A stretch of 64,000 nt of DNA from Grimontia kaedaensis. GTDB taxonomy: Bacteria; Pseudomonadota; Gammaproteobacteria; Enterobacterales; Vibrionaceae. The stretch is taken from the NCBI RefSeq assembly GCF_023746615.1, contig NZ_CP082275.1:2852001-2916000 (forward strand), read 5' to 3'. The position numbers were made by a program, and so were the translations under genes. The notes under the pieces were generated by a model that had not been told where the DNA came from, did no database searches, and saw nothing but the letters and a program-made list of their open reading frames with translations. Of the stretch, positions 15,870 to 25,291 are shown piece after piece; position 1 is the first letter of the stretch; each line of letters starts with the position of its first letter.

Positions 15870-15896
15870 TAAAGCAACCTCTCGTCAGGCCGATAC
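15870..15896 (+). promoter_or_regulatory. Sigma-28 (FliA) promoter of the chemoreceptor gene
   Basis: TAAA, a 15-bp gap, and GCCGATAC match the flagellar sigma consensus TAAA-N15-GCCGATAA at 11 of 12 bases, 78 bp before the start codon. This places the receptor in the late flagellar/chemotaxis regulon. Confidence 0.82.
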
Positions 15897-15974
15897 GGAA
15901 TGTTGTGCGAAAAATAAAAAATCTCAGCACAACCCACCTCTATTTATCAAAGAGTTCGATGCAAGGAATGTAAC

Positions 15975-17849
15975 ATGACGCTGACTCTCAAGCAGAAGCT
16001 GATAGGCACCTGCCTCGTCGCCGTGGTGGCGATGGCAACTATCCTGTCTTTCTTGGCTGCTAACCAATTATCAACCCAAACTCATCAAGGCTTAGAAAAC
16101 CGAGTAGAAAGCATGTCTCAAGTTGCTCGCGTAGGCTTTGCCAACTGGCTGGAAGCCCACGATGTAGCGATGCAAGGCTATGTGGAAACGCTGCCCCATA
16201 ATGATGAAATTAATGCACTGGCGATGCTTCAGATTTCCGGTAACTTTTCGATGACTTTCTTCGCTCAGACCAACGGTTCACTGGCACTCGCAAACGGTGC
16301 CAGCGTTGATATCGATCCGCGACAGCGTCCTTGGTACATCGAAGCGATGCGTGAAAACAAAACAATCTTTACTGCCCCGTATCGCGACGCCCTGACCGGC
16401 GAAACCATGGTGACGCTGGCGACTCCTGTCTATCAAAACGGGAAACTCAAAGGCGTGCTAGGTGGCGATATCAGCCTCCAAAAGATTGTCGGCGACCTGT
16501 CTCAATTCAATTTTGGAAAAAATGCCTTCGGGATGCTGTTCGCAGCAGATGGCACCTTGATTGCTCATAACAATGCCTCACTGAACGGTAAACCGCTAAC
16601 TCAGTATAACCCTGCACTGAACCAATCTGCCGTGCGCGAAGCTATGGTTGAGAGAAGCCTGCTCAATAGCCCTCTCAATGGTACGGAAAAGGCTTATTTC
16701 TTTACTGAGCTGCCGGAAGCCAATTGGATTATTGGTATTGAAGTGGATATGGACACGGAGCTTTCATCACATAACTCAGCAGTCATGACCCTGGTTCTGA
16801 CAAGCTTTGCTGTCACACTCGCCGTACTGGCACTGTCAGCATGGCTGGTGAACGCACTTTTCCGCGACCTCATCCGTGTGTCAAAGGCCATGGAAGAGAT
16901 TGCCAGCGGCGATGCAAACCTCACCCAGCGCCTGACACCACACAGCAACGATGAAGTCGGCCAACTGGCGCATAACTTCAACACCTTCGTTGCCAACATG
17001 CACACCATGGTGACGCACCTGAAGAGTGTCGGTGAATCGCTCTCTGAACAGGCAACCCACGCCGCCGAGCAAGCAAGTATCCGCAGCACCCGCATCCGCG
17101 GTCAGCAGGATGAGATCAATATGGTGGCAACGGCGATTAACCAAATGGCCGCGGCAACCCAAGAGATCGCAGGCAGCGCAGAAAACACCGCTGAGCTTTC
17201 CAAGCAAGCTGTAGGCTGCTCAGAGGAAGGCGCCACGCAGGTGAACCAAAGCCAGCAATCCATCGGTAACCTGTCTACGGAAGTGGAATCTGCCACCAGC
17301 GTGATAGCGGAGCTGGACTCCCACACTCAGAGCATCAACTCTATTCTTTCCACCATTCAGGATATTGCCGAGCAAACCAACCTGCTGGCGCTGAATGCGG
17401 CGATTGAAGCAGCACGTGCCGGTGAACAAGGCCGAGGCTTTGCCGTGGTTGCCGACGAAGTCCGCGTATTGAGCCAACGTACACACAACTCGACCCGCGA
17501 AATTCAGGCGACGATTGAAACGCTGCAAAACACTACTCAGTCAGCAGTGAAAATCATGGAAGACAGTCGTCATCTGGCGACGACCAGCGTGGAAGACGCT
17601 AACTTTGCGACCAACAGTTTATCGCAAATCACCACTTCGGTATCGACAATTAGCGACATGGCGACACAGATTGCTTCTGCTGCTGAAGAGCAATCTTTGG
17701 TGACCGCAGAAATCACACGCAACACGGAAGCGGTGCGCAATGCATCGGATGAGTTGGCTGACGAAGCCAATCATGCAACAGAACAGGCGACGGCGCTTTC
17801 GAGCCTGTCTCGTCAGCTCAATGACGAACTGGCCAGATTCAGGTTATAA
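15975..17849 (+). CDS. Methyl-accepting chemotaxis protein with dCache sensor
   Basis: 624 residues. TM1 at about 8-29, a periplasmic double-Cache domain (about 35-265, with the RPWY ligand-pocket motif and FTAPYRDALTGE), TM2 at about 270-292, a HAMP domain (about 293-345) and a long cytoplasmic signalling domain. The conserved hairpin tip EQTNLLALNAAIEAARAGE is intact. dCache_1 receptors often bind amino acids; the ligand is not evident. AAGGA lies 7 nt before the ATG. A sigma-28 promoter precedes it and it is monocistronic. No C-terminal CheR pentapeptide is seen. Confidence 0.95.
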   Translation: MTLTLKQKLIGTCLVAVVAMATILSFLAANQLSTQTHQGLENRVESMSQVARVGFANWLEAHDVAMQGYVETLPHNDEINALAMLQISGNFSMTFFAQTNGSLALANGASVDIDPRQRPWYIEAMRENKTIFTAPYRDALTGETMVTLATPVYQNGKLKGVLGGDISLQKIVGDLSQFNFGKNAFGMLFAADGTLIAHNNASLNGKPLTQYNPALNQSAVREAMVERSLLNSPLNGTEKAYFFTELPEANWIIGIEVDMDTELSSHNSAVMTLVLTSFAVTLAVLALSAWLVNALFRDLIRVSKAMEEIASGDANLTQRLTPHSNDEVGQLAHNFNTFVANMHTMVTHLKSVGESLSEQATHAAEQASIRSTRIRGQQDEINMVATAINQMAAATQEIAGSAENTAELSKQAVGCSEEGATQVNQSQQSIGNLSTEVESATSVIAELDSHTQSINSILSTIQDIAEQTNLLALNAAIEAARAGEQGRGFAVVADEVRVLSQRTHNSTREIQATIETLQNTTQSAVKIMEDSRHLATTSVEDANFATNSLSQITTSVSTISDMATQIASAAEEQSLVTAEITRNTEAVRNASDELADEANHATEQATALSSLSRQLNDELARFRL

Positions 17850-17875
17850 CGTTCGGACATCAAATCCCAGACACG

Positions 17876-17905
17876 AAAAAGCCGGAGCATGCGCCGGCTT
17901 TCTTT
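17876..17905. terminator. Bidirectional terminator between the chemoreceptor and kdsA
   Basis: AAAGCCGG and CCGGCTTT with an 8-nt loop; T-rich beyond the stem on both strands. Confidence 0.85.
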
Positions 17906-17926
17906 TATCTCTCTGACATTCAATCC

Positions 17927-18781
17927 TTAACGGATGTTCAGATCGTCGAAGCTTTTCACCAGATCGTCCAGTGCTTTCATTTGCTTCAGGAACGGCTCCA
18001 GTTTGTCCAAAGGCAGTGCTGACGGGCCATCACAACGTGCGTTGTCTGGATCCGGGTGCGCTTCAATGAACAGGCCCGCAATCTTGGTACCCAGACCAGC
18101 GCGCGCCAAATCAACGGTTTGCTCACGACGACCGCCAGATGCAGCGCCCAGAGGATCGCGGCATTGCAGTGAGTGAGTCACGTCAAAGATGATTGGGCTG
18201 CCATTGCTCGCCTTCTTCATCACGTCAAAGCCCAGCATGTCGACAACGAGGTTGTCATAACCCATGCATGAGCCACGCTCACAGAGGATGATGTTTTCGT
18301 TGCCACACTCAGCGAACTTATCAACGATGTTTCCTACCTGACCAGGGCTCATGAACTGAGGTTTTTTCACGTTGATCACTGCGCCGGTTTTCGCCATTGC
18401 TTCAACCAGATCGGTTTGGCGAGCAAGGAACGCAGGAAGCTGGATAACGTCAACCACTTCAGACACTGGCTGCGCCTGCGCTTCAGTATGAACGTCAGTG
18501 ATAATTTTCACGCCAAAGGTGTCTTTCAGCTCATGGAAAATCTTCATGCCTTCTTCCAGACCTGGGCCACGGTAAGAATGCACAGAAGAGCGGTTTGCTT
18601 TGTCAAAAGACGCCTTAAACACGTATGGAATGCCCAGCTTCTGGGTCACTTCTACATAGTGCTCACAGATCTGCATCGCCAGATCGCGAGATTCCAACAC
18701 ATTCATCCCGGCAAAAAGAACAAATGGCTTGTCGTTAGCAACTTGAATATCGCCAATCTGAACCGTTTTTTGTGTTGTCAT
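17927..18781 (-). CDS. kdsA: 3-deoxy-8-phosphooctulonate (Kdo-8-P) synthase
   Basis: 284 residues, the normal length. Conserved blocks include FAGMNVLESRD, FKASFDKANRSS, IQLPAFLARQTDL, NVKKPQFMSPGQ and the GGRREQ loop. It condenses phosphoenolpyruvate with arabinose-5-phosphate for lipopolysaccharide Kdo. AGGA is 7 nt before the ATG. It is the last gene of the hemA-prfA-prmC-sirB2-sirB1-kdsA operon, 13 nt after sirB1. Confidence 0.97.
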   Translation of the reverse strand: MTTQKTVQIGDIQVANDKPFVLFAGMNVLESRDLAMQICEHYVEVTQKLGIPYVFKASFDKANRSSVHSYRGPGLEEGMKIFHELKDTFGVKIITDVHTEAQAQPVSEVVDVIQLPAFLARQTDLVEAMAKTGAVINVKKPQFMSPGQVGNIVDKFAECGNENIILCERGSCMGYDNLVVDMLGFDVMKKASNGSPIIFDVTHSLQCRDPLGAASGGRREQTVDLARAGLGTKIAGLFIEAHPDPDNARCDGPSALPLDKLEPFLKQMKALDDLVKSFDDLNIR

Positions 18782-18794
18782 GGTGACTTCCTGA

Positions 18795-19604
18795 TTAGTG
18801 GAAAATAGGAGCTTCTGCAGTCAACACTTTGACCTGCAGTTTCAGGAGCTCAGCCGCCGGATCATCCGGGCACTGAGCGATAAAGTATTCATAGTCTTCC
18901 GCGGCGACCCAGTCGCATTTCAATTGCTGGAAAATATAACCACGGTCGCGGATTTCATAAGGATCATCCGGACTAAATGTCAGCGCAAGTTCACTGCAGC
19001 GAAGTGCCATCGCGTAGTTTTCTTCACGAAGCAGTGCACTTTTGATCACCGCCAGCCAGCGGCCAATCAAAGTCGGGTTGTCCGAGACCTCAAGATGTTC
19101 TTCTTCAAGCTGAGCCGTTGGGCCTTCTTTGCCCACTAGCCAGCCGCGTAATACACGTTCAGACAGAAACTCGCCATCAAACGGGTTGATGTATTGCGGC
19201 TCGCGGTGTAACCAATCTACTTTCAAAACAAGTTGGGTCGGAAAGCCGACTGGCTCAACCGGTAAATCGAGGCGATCTGCGAAAAACACGAAGATTGCGC
19301 CCAGACTCACTGGAATGCCTTTGCGACGCTCCAGCACTTTATCTAAAAAAGCATTTTCAGACGAAAAGTACTGTTCGAAATCGCCTTTGAAGCCCCATTC
19401 TTTGTAGAACAGACGCAGCAGACCTTCCAGCCTCAATTCATCGTTAGCTTCTCCAGCCAACAGATGTTCAGCGTCCTTTGCCAGCCGTTCGAGCTCTGCC
19501 CGAACCCAATGCATGGATGTCGCCGGATCAATAGCAGCATTCAGTGCAAGCGCACCTTCTACCAAAGTAAGCTCGTCTAATTCCTGGTCAGTAAAACCGA
19601 TCAT
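18795..19604 (-). CDS. sirB1: SirB1 family protein (transglutaminase-like plus TPR)
   Basis: 269 residues. The N-terminal half has the YchA/SirB1 transglutaminase-like block (RRKGIPVSLGAIFVFFADRL, PVGFPTQLVLKV, YINPFDGEFLS); the C-terminal third is a tetratricopeptide pair (YAMALRCSELALTFSPDDP, RGYIFQQLKCDWVAAEDYE). The molecular function is not established. It starts 2 nt after sirB2 ends, in the same operon order as E. coli ychQ-ychA-kdsA. Confidence 0.9.
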   Translation of the reverse strand: MIGFTDQELDELTLVEGALALNAAIDPATSMHWVRAELERLAKDAEHLLAGEANDELRLEGLLRLFYKEWGFKGDFEQYFSSENAFLDKVLERRKGIPVSLGAIFVFFADRLDLPVEPVGFPTQLVLKVDWLHREPQYINPFDGEFLSERVLRGWLVGKEGPTAQLEEEHLEVSDNPTLIGRWLAVIKSALLREENYAMALRCSELALTFSPDDPYEIRDRGYIFQQLKCDWVAAEDYEYFIAQCPDDPAAELLKLQVKVLTAEAPIFH

Positions 19605-19606
19605 TT

Positions 19607-19990
19607 TTACCCCAACAGCTGTGGTGTTTTGGTGATAGCCAAATTAGCGGCGGCAAATACCCAACCTAAAGCACCAAAGAAAGCAAAGAGTCGGAACATG
19701 GTTCCCTGACTGTATTTCATGGCAACAAAAGCAAGAGCGATGTATGCCAGAACACACGTCAGCTTTTCAGTCATCCACATCCCTTGAGGCGTGAATGGAT
19801 AGAAACCGGTGACAAAAATCAGTGCCACACCGGTTCCCAGCAAAATGGTATCAATCACGTGAGGGACGACCTTCACCCATTTTTTCTCAAGCATTTTGCT
19901 GTCCATCATGCGCCATGCAAAACGGATGATAAACAGGATCACGCTCAGGGCGATAAACATCAGGTGAGTATGCTTCAATGCAACGTACAT
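19607..19990 (-). CDS. sirB2: SirB2 family membrane protein
   Basis: 127 residues, four hydrophobic segments, beginning MYVALKHTHLMFIALSV and containing the family block VVPHVIDTILLGTG. SirB2 (YchQ) is an inner-membrane protein of unknown activity, named as a presumed regulator of Salmonella invasion genes. It lies between prmC and sirB1, as in enterobacteria. Confidence 0.9.
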   Translation of the reverse strand: MYVALKHTHLMFIALSVILFIIRFAWRMMDSKMLEKKWVKVVPHVIDTILLGTGVALIFVTGFYPFTPQGMWMTEKLTCVLAYIALAFVAMKYSQGTMFRLFAFFGALGWVFAAANLAITKTPQLLG

Positions 19991-20030
19991 AATTCCGTAG
20001 GTCTCTCTTTTTGATTTATTGTTTTGGGTT

Positions 20031-20876
20031 TTAGCGAATAAAACGCCCTAAGGTAACACGATCCAGCCCAGCATAATCGTGCTGCGTCTCAACATCACTG
20101 AATCCTGCTTCAGAAAAAATCGTGCGAACCGCTTCGCCCTGATCGTAGCCATGCTCGATAAGCAGCCAGCCATTATCTGTCAGATACTCAGGGCTCTGCT
20201 GACAGATAACACGGATATCCGCTAAACCGTGGTCATCCGCAATCAATGCAGACTTCGGTTCAAAGCGAACGTCACCTTGTGAAAGGTGCGGGTCTTCCGG
20301 GTCAATATACGGAGGGTTGCTGACAATCATGGCAAAGCGATGCTCAGGTATATTGCCAAACCAGCTGCTTTGCATAAATTGGGCATTGGTGATGCCGTTT
20401 TCAACCTTGTTGCGCTCAGCCAGTGCAACCGCCTCATCACGAAGGTCAACACCGGTCACGGCCATGTCTTTGCGCTCACTGGCAATCGCCAACGCAATCG
20501 CGCCCGTACCTGTGCCCAAATCCAACACAGAGCCTTCACCTTGTGGCAAGCGCTCCAATGCCAGCTCTACCAAGCTTTCGGTATCCGGTCTTGGGATCAG
20601 AGTGCTGGGCTCCACGCTCAGACGTAGCGACCAGAAATCACGGTAGCCAATGATGTAAGCAACAGGCTCGCCGACTTTGCGACGCTCGAGCAGTGCGTTA
20701 AAAACAGTTTCCTCTTCGTCGCTCAGCGCTTTGTCTGACCAGGTGTAGAGATAACTGCTTGGCTTACCGAGGACATGACAGAGCAGCACAGAGGCATCAA
20801 TACGCGGAGAAGGGCTTTGATGCTCTGCTAACAAAAGCGCTGCATCACGCAGCGCATTTTCAATGCTGATTGGCAT
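20031..20876 (-). CDS. prmC: Release factor glutamine N5-methyltransferase PrmC
   Basis: 281 residues. It has an N-terminal helical domain, a SAM-binding Rossmann fold with VLDLGTGTGAIALAIA, and the NPPY catalytic motif in IVSNPPYIDPEDPHL. It methylates the glutamine of the GGQ motif in RF1 and RF2. Its ATG overlaps the prfA stop by one base (TAATG), so it is coupled to its substrate's gene. Confidence 0.96.
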   Translation of the reverse strand: MPISIENALRDAALLLAEHQSPSPRIDASVLLCHVLGKPSSYLYTWSDKALSDEEETVFNALLERRKVGEPVAYIIGYRDFWSLRLSVEPSTLIPRPDTESLVELALERLPQGEGSVLDLGTGTGAIALAIASERKDMAVTGVDLRDEAVALAERNKVENGITNAQFMQSSWFGNIPEHRFAMIVSNPPYIDPEDPHLSQGDVRFEPKSALIADDHGLADIRVICQQSPEYLTDNGWLLIEHGYDQGEAVRTIFSEAGFSDVETQHDYAGLDRVTLGRFIR

Positions 20877-21964
20877 TAGTGTTGCTCAGCCAGCGCCGCC
20901 AGTTGGTCTGCCTGGAACTCTTGGATGATTGGCTGGATCAGTGAATCCAGATCGCCTTCCATCACTTCGTCCAAACGGTAAACCGTCAGGTTGATACGGT
21001 GGTCAGACACTCGGCCTTGCGGGTAGTTGTAGGTACGGATACGGTCTGAACGGTCACCGGAACCCAGCAAGTTACGGCGGGTGCTCGCCTGTTCAGCTGC
21101 ACGTTTTTCTTCTTCTGCTTTGATCAAACGTGCCGCCAAAACAGCCATCGCTTTGGCTTTGTTCTTGTGCTGTGAACGCTCGTCCTGACATTCCACCACG
21201 GTGCCCGTTGGCAAGTGGGTAATACGGATTGCCGAGTCAGTGGTGTTAACGTGCTGACCACCCGCTCCTGATGAACGGAAGGTATCGATTTTCAGATCAG
21301 CCGGATTAATTTCCGGGATTTCTGCTTCTGGAATTTCCGGCAAGATAGCAACAGTACACGCTGAGGTGTGAACACGGCCTTGAGATTCAGTAGCAGGAAC
21401 ACGCTGAACGCGGTGACCGCCTGACTCAAACTTCATCACACCGTAAGCACCTTCACCGCTGACTTTGGCAATCATTTCTTTGTAACCGCCATGCTCACCG
21501 TGGTTGGCGTTAACCACTTCAACACGCCAGCCTTTCTTCTCAGCAAAGCGGCTGTAGCTGCGGAACAAGTCACCGGCAAAAATTGCTGCTTCATCACCGC
21601 CCGCACCCGCGCGGATCTCAAGGAAGCAGTTACGCTCATCGTTAGGATCTTTTGGCAGCAACAGTACCTGAAGCTCATCGCTTAGGCGTTCAATTTCCGC
21701 CTTTGCTGCTTTTACTTCTTCCTGCGCCATTTCGCGCATTTCAGGATCGTCTTCGTTCGCCATTTCCCGCGCCGCTTCCAGATCTTCTTCCGCTTGTTTG
21801 TAGGAAGTGAAGCATTTGGTCACTTCTTCAAGCTGGCTGTACTCTTTCGACAGTGAACGGAAACGGTCCTGATCGGAGATAACTCCCGGATCGCCAAGCA
21901 AATGTTGCACTTCTTCATAGCGCTCACTGAGTGCTTCCAGTTTCGCGATGATCGATGATTTCAT
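20876..21964 (-). CDS. prfA: Peptide chain release factor 1
   Basis: 362 residues, near the usual 360. The stop-codon recognition PAT tripeptide (RVPATESQG) and the GGQ motif (SSGAGGQHVNTTDSA), which triggers peptide release, are both present. It reads UAA and UAG. The gene lies 14 nt after hemA and is followed by prmC. Confidence 0.97.
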   Translation of the reverse strand: MKSSIIAKLEALSERYEEVQHLLGDPGVISDQDRFRSLSKEYSQLEEVTKCFTSYKQAEEDLEAAREMANEDDPEMREMAQEEVKAAKAEIERLSDELQVLLLPKDPNDERNCFLEIRAGAGGDEAAIFAGDLFRSYSRFAEKKGWRVEVVNANHGEHGGYKEMIAKVSGEGAYGVMKFESGGHRVQRVPATESQGRVHTSACTVAILPEIPEAEIPEINPADLKIDTFRSSGAGGQHVNTTDSAIRITHLPTGTVVECQDERSQHKNKAKAMAVLAARLIKAEEEKRAAEQASTRRNLLGSGDRSDRIRTYNYPQGRVSDHRINLTVYRLDEVMEGDLDSLIQPIIQEFQADQLAALAEQH

Positions 21965-21978
21965 AGTGGGTCTTTAAA

Positions 21979-23238
21979 CTATTTCAGGGGATCCAGACCT
22001 AAGCTCTGACGTAGCGTTTCCAGTGTACGCTCGTCGCCATTTCTGGCAGCTTCCTGCATGGCCTGAGTAGGGGCATGGATCAGTTTATTGGTTAATTTAT
22101 TGCTCAGCTCGGCGACCACTTTCTGTGGGTCGGCGCCACTGGCGAGGGCTTGTAAGCTCTTGCTAAGCAATTCATCTTTCAGTGCTTCCGAATGAGCACG
22201 GTATTGTTTGATGCTGTCCACCGCTCCGCGGGAACGCATCCATGTCATAAAGCCTTCGCTTTCTTCATCAACAATCGCTTCAGCCTGAATCGCGGCCGCT
22301 TTTCGCTGCTCACGGTTGCGCTCAACAATAGAATGTAAATCGTCGACGGTGTAGAGGTAAGCATCGTTCAGCTCACCGACTTCTTCTTCAATATCACGCG
22401 GCACGGCAATATCAATAAACAGCATTGGCTGATGACGACGCGCTTTGATAGCTTTTTCCACCATGCCTTTACCGATGATTGGCAATGGCGCAGCAGTTGA
22501 GCTGATCACGATATCCGCTTTGTGCATGTGCTCTGGAATCTCTTCCAGAGAAATAATCTCCGCACCAAACGCCTCAGCGAACGGTTTGGCACGCTCGCGG
22601 GTGCGGTTGGCAACAATAATGTTTTTACAGTCGTGCTCGAAAAGATGCTTGGCAACCAATTCGATGGTTTCACCTGCTCCCACCAGCAATGCGGTAGAGG
22701 TTTCGAGTGACTCGAAAATCTGACGCGCCAGCGAACAGGCAGCAAAAGCCACTGATACCGCATTTCCGCCGATATCTGTTTCCGTGCGAACGCGCTTAGC
22801 CACGGTAAAGGTTTTGTGGAACAAACGCTCCAGCGAGCCGGTTACTGAATTTTGCTCAACAGATTCGGCGTAAGCCTGTTTAACCTGCCCCAAGATCTGA
22901 GGCTCACCCAATACCAGCGAATCAAGGCCACTCGCCACTCGCATTAAATGCTGCGCCGCCGCTTGGTCATGGTGGGTATAAAGACAGGGAAGCAAAGCTT
23001 CGCTGTCGAGTTGATGGAAGTCCTGAAGCCAGTCCACGACAACACCAGGGCTTGGCTGGTCAACTTCACAGTAGATTTCAGTGCGGTTGCAGGTAGACAC
23101 AATCACCCCACTCTGCACTACCTGCTTTTCTTTCAGCTGGTGCAATGCATCGCGAAGTTGTTGCGGAGAAAAAGCGACTTTCTCACGCAGGTCGACCGCA
23201 GCGGTCTTGTGATTGATTCCGAGAACTAACAAGCTCAT
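21979..23238 (-). CDS. hemA: Glutamyl-tRNA reductase
   Basis: 419 residues. Catalytic Cys in STCNRTEIY near residue 50, the GINHKTA N-terminal motif, SLVLGEPQILGQVK, the NADPH-binding VGAGETIELVAKHL and a C-terminal dimerisation helix. It makes glutamate-1-semialdehyde for tetrapyrrole synthesis and is the first gene of the six-gene operon. The upstream region, about 240 bp before a MITE, should hold its promoter; I could not pin one down. Confidence 0.97.
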   Translation of the reverse strand: MSLLVLGINHKTAAVDLREKVAFSPQQLRDALHQLKEKQVVQSGVIVSTCNRTEIYCEVDQPSPGVVVDWLQDFHQLDSEALLPCLYTHHDQAAAQHLMRVASGLDSLVLGEPQILGQVKQAYAESVEQNSVTGSLERLFHKTFTVAKRVRTETDIGGNAVSVAFAACSLARQIFESLETSTALLVGAGETIELVAKHLFEHDCKNIIVANRTRERAKPFAEAFGAEIISLEEIPEHMHKADIVISSTAAPLPIIGKGMVEKAIKARRHQPMLFIDIAVPRDIEEEVGELNDAYLYTVDDLHSIVERNREQRKAAAIQAEAIVDEESEGFMTWMRSRGAVDSIKQYRAHSEALKDELLSKSLQALASGADPQKVVAELSNKLTNKLIHAPTQAMQEAARNGDERTLETLRQSLGLDPLK

Positions 23239-23477
23239 TAAGCAGGTTTACCGACAGCACCAGATGAAATCCGAGCCGTGGATTTTACTTTATGGGCCCG
23301 TCGAATAAAAGATAACATTAGTTCCCTCTTCTCGCTAACAAGCAGAAGTGTGACTTTTCCGCTTTCGTAACAACATATTCGTCCATTTTTTCAACAAGTA
23401 ACAAATTGCATTATGTGGCTTTGTCCAAGTGGTGTGATATCTACATCGTATTGGAGAGATTTTTACCTCTGCCGCAG

Positions 23478-23745
23478 ATATACCCAAACAACCTGAAGAT
23501 GCAGGATTCAGCGAGATTGACTGGCGTTGTGATCGCGGCGTTCCTTTGCCGGTGTAGTCACCTCCATCAAAAAGGAACAACAAAGAGCACGGCGTCAGTC
23601 AACTCGCCCAAAGGGAGGCCCTCAATGCGCCCACTTCTTCGTTAAATTCCACGGAAATAGAACCACTATTCCTCGTAGAATTTACCTCGAATTGAACGCA
23701 TTGATGATCTCTGAATGCGAGCATCTTCAGGTTGTTTGGGTATAT
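23478..23745. mobile_element. MITE-like element between hemA and lolB
   Basis: A 268-bp element bounded by perfect 25-bp terminal inverted repeats (23478-23502 and 23721-23745), whose outer part reads ATATACCCAAACAACCTG. The similarity continues inwards with mismatches to an ATTCAG. It contains no transposase or credible reading frame, only internal imperfect hairpins (for example GGAAATAG...CTATTCC). Repeats with this type of end are what I recall as common in Vibrionaceae intergenic DNA. The right end abuts a TATAAT (23743-23748) upstream of lolB. Confidence 0.8.
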
Positions 23746-23795
23746 AATCAGACCACTTCTTTCTCAACAGAGAAAACCGAAAACGGAGTTTGCCT

Positions 23796-24404
23796 ATGTT
23801 CAGACGTCATCGCGTCTTGGTTGTATTTTTCCTCGCCCTATTGGGATTGACCGGATGTTCTACCCAACCTATTCCACAAACCGAGTGGCAAACTCATCAA
23901 AAAGCATTGGCAGAAATTACTGACTTCACGGCGAAAGGCAAAGTAGCGCTGATTAGTCCAGAACAGCGCGTTTCTGCCAATTTTGTTTGGGAGCAAAAAG
24001 ATGACGAACTTTCACTCCGCCTGACCAACTTCCTCGGTACTACCCTGTTTAAACTGGATGCCACCCCCGATATTGCGGTTTTGGTCGATGGCGACGGTGA
24101 ACGTTATGTCGGTAGAAACGCCGCAAGTCTTTTACAGCAACTGACAGGCATTGCCCTGCCCGTTGACGAGATGATGCAGTGGGTCAAAGGGCTGCCTGCA
24201 GAACAAAACGAGTATACGCTTGGCGCAGATAACCGTTTGGCATTCCTGAGTGAAGACAAAGCCGATACCAATCAGGCTGGCTGGCAGTTGGAATACACGG
24301 GCTACGATGCTGATACCAACAACCTACTGCCATCAAAAATCAAAATGAATCAGCACCAGCAAAAAGTGAATCTGGTGATTTCTGAATGGGTTTTACCTCA
24401 ATGA
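23796..24404 (+). CDS. lolB: Outer-membrane lipoprotein receptor LolB
   Basis: 202 residues with a lipoprotein signal peptide (MFRRHRVLVVFFLALLGLTG then Cys21) and the LolB N-terminal TEWQTHQKALAEITDFTAKGKVA-type region followed by the beta-barrel-like fold. LolB receives lipoproteins from LolA and inserts them in the outer membrane. GGAG is 7 nt before the ATG at 23796; a TTG six bases upstream is less likely. The stop overlaps the ispE start. Confidence 0.94.
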   Translation: MFRRHRVLVVFFLALLGLTGCSTQPIPQTEWQTHQKALAEITDFTAKGKVALISPEQRVSANFVWEQKDDELSLRLTNFLGTTLFKLDATPDIAVLVDGDGERYVGRNAASLLQQLTGIALPVDEMMQWVKGLPAEQNEYTLGADNRLAFLSEDKADTNQAGWQLEYTGYDADTNNLLPSKIKMNQHQQKVNLVISEWVLPQ

Positions 24405-25249
24405 CACAAACCACTTCTGTTTGGCCAGCGCCGGCCAAACTAAACCTTTTCCTGTATATCACGGGTCAGCGCGATAATGGCTATCACGATCTGCAAACCC
24501 TTTTTCAGTTTCTAGATTACGGCGACACGCTTTCCATTACCCTCAATGACAGTGGCGAAGTCACCCTGTCACCGGAAATTGAAGGCGTCCCGGTTGAAGA
24601 AAATCTGATCTACCGCGCAGCGATGGCAATCAAAGAAAAAACCGGATGTACCTTGGGCGCGCACATTCACGTCGAAAAAGTGTTGCCAATGGGCGGTGGT
24701 TTAGGTGGTGGTTCCTCCAATGCTGCCACCACATTAGTCGCCCTCAATCACCTCTGGGAAACCGAGCTTTCTGTAAATGAATTGGCCGATATGGGGCTCG
24801 CACTGGGCGCGGACGTTCCTGTATTTGTGCGCGGTACCACAGCCTTTGCAGAAGGGGTTGGAGAATTGCTCCAACCTGCCGAAGCAGAAGAGAAGTGGTA
24901 CCTGGTAGCCAAGCCTGAGGTGAGCATTGCCACCGCAAAAATTTTTGGTCACCCCTCACTGACTCGCAATACACCAAAGCGCACACTAAATGCGCTGTTG
25001 GCGGCAAATTACGAAAACGATTGCGAAAAGATAGTCAGAGAGTTGTTTCCAGAGGTTGATAAGGCTATTTCGTGGCTGCTAGAATACGCGCCGTCGAGAC
25101 TGACCGGGACCGGCGCCTGCGTTTTCGCAGAATTCGAAAACGAAGAGGACGCGCGAGCCACCTTAAACAAATTGCCCGACTGGCTCACTGGCTTTGTCGC
25201 ACGTAGTGTGAATACCTCACCACTGCTATCGACACTGAAAGTACAATGA
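24401..25249 (+). CDS. ispE: 4-diphosphocytidyl-2-C-methyl-D-erythritol kinase
   Basis: 282 residues, a GHMP kinase. WPAPAKLNLFLYITGQRD opens the family fold, the ATP loop PMGGGLGGGSSNAA is at about 92-105, and TGTGACVF lies near the C-terminus. It catalyses the ATP-dependent step of the MEP isoprenoid pathway. I chose the ATG at 24401, overlapping the lolB stop (ATGA); an in-frame ATG at 24386 would only add five residues. lolB-ispE-prs order is the enterobacterial one. Confidence 0.95.
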   Translation: MTQTTSVWPAPAKLNLFLYITGQRDNGYHDLQTLFQFLDYGDTLSITLNDSGEVTLSPEIEGVPVEENLIYRAAMAIKEKTGCTLGAHIHVEKVLPMGGGLGGGSSNAATTLVALNHLWETELSVNELADMGLALGADVPVFVRGTTAFAEGVGELLQPAEAEEKWYLVAKPEVSIATAKIFGHPSLTRNTPKRTLNALLAANYENDCEKIVRELFPEVDKAISWLLEYAPSRLTGTGACVFAEFENEEDARATLNKLPDWLTGFVARSVNTSPLLSTLKVQ

Positions 25250-25291
25250 GACAGACAACACTCAATGGATGCAACCCCGAGGTTTTCCACC

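Noticed and set aside
23406..23645. 79-codon frame in the hemA-lolB interval
   Set aside because: It crosses the left end of the MITE and has no start signals; a chance frame in the element.
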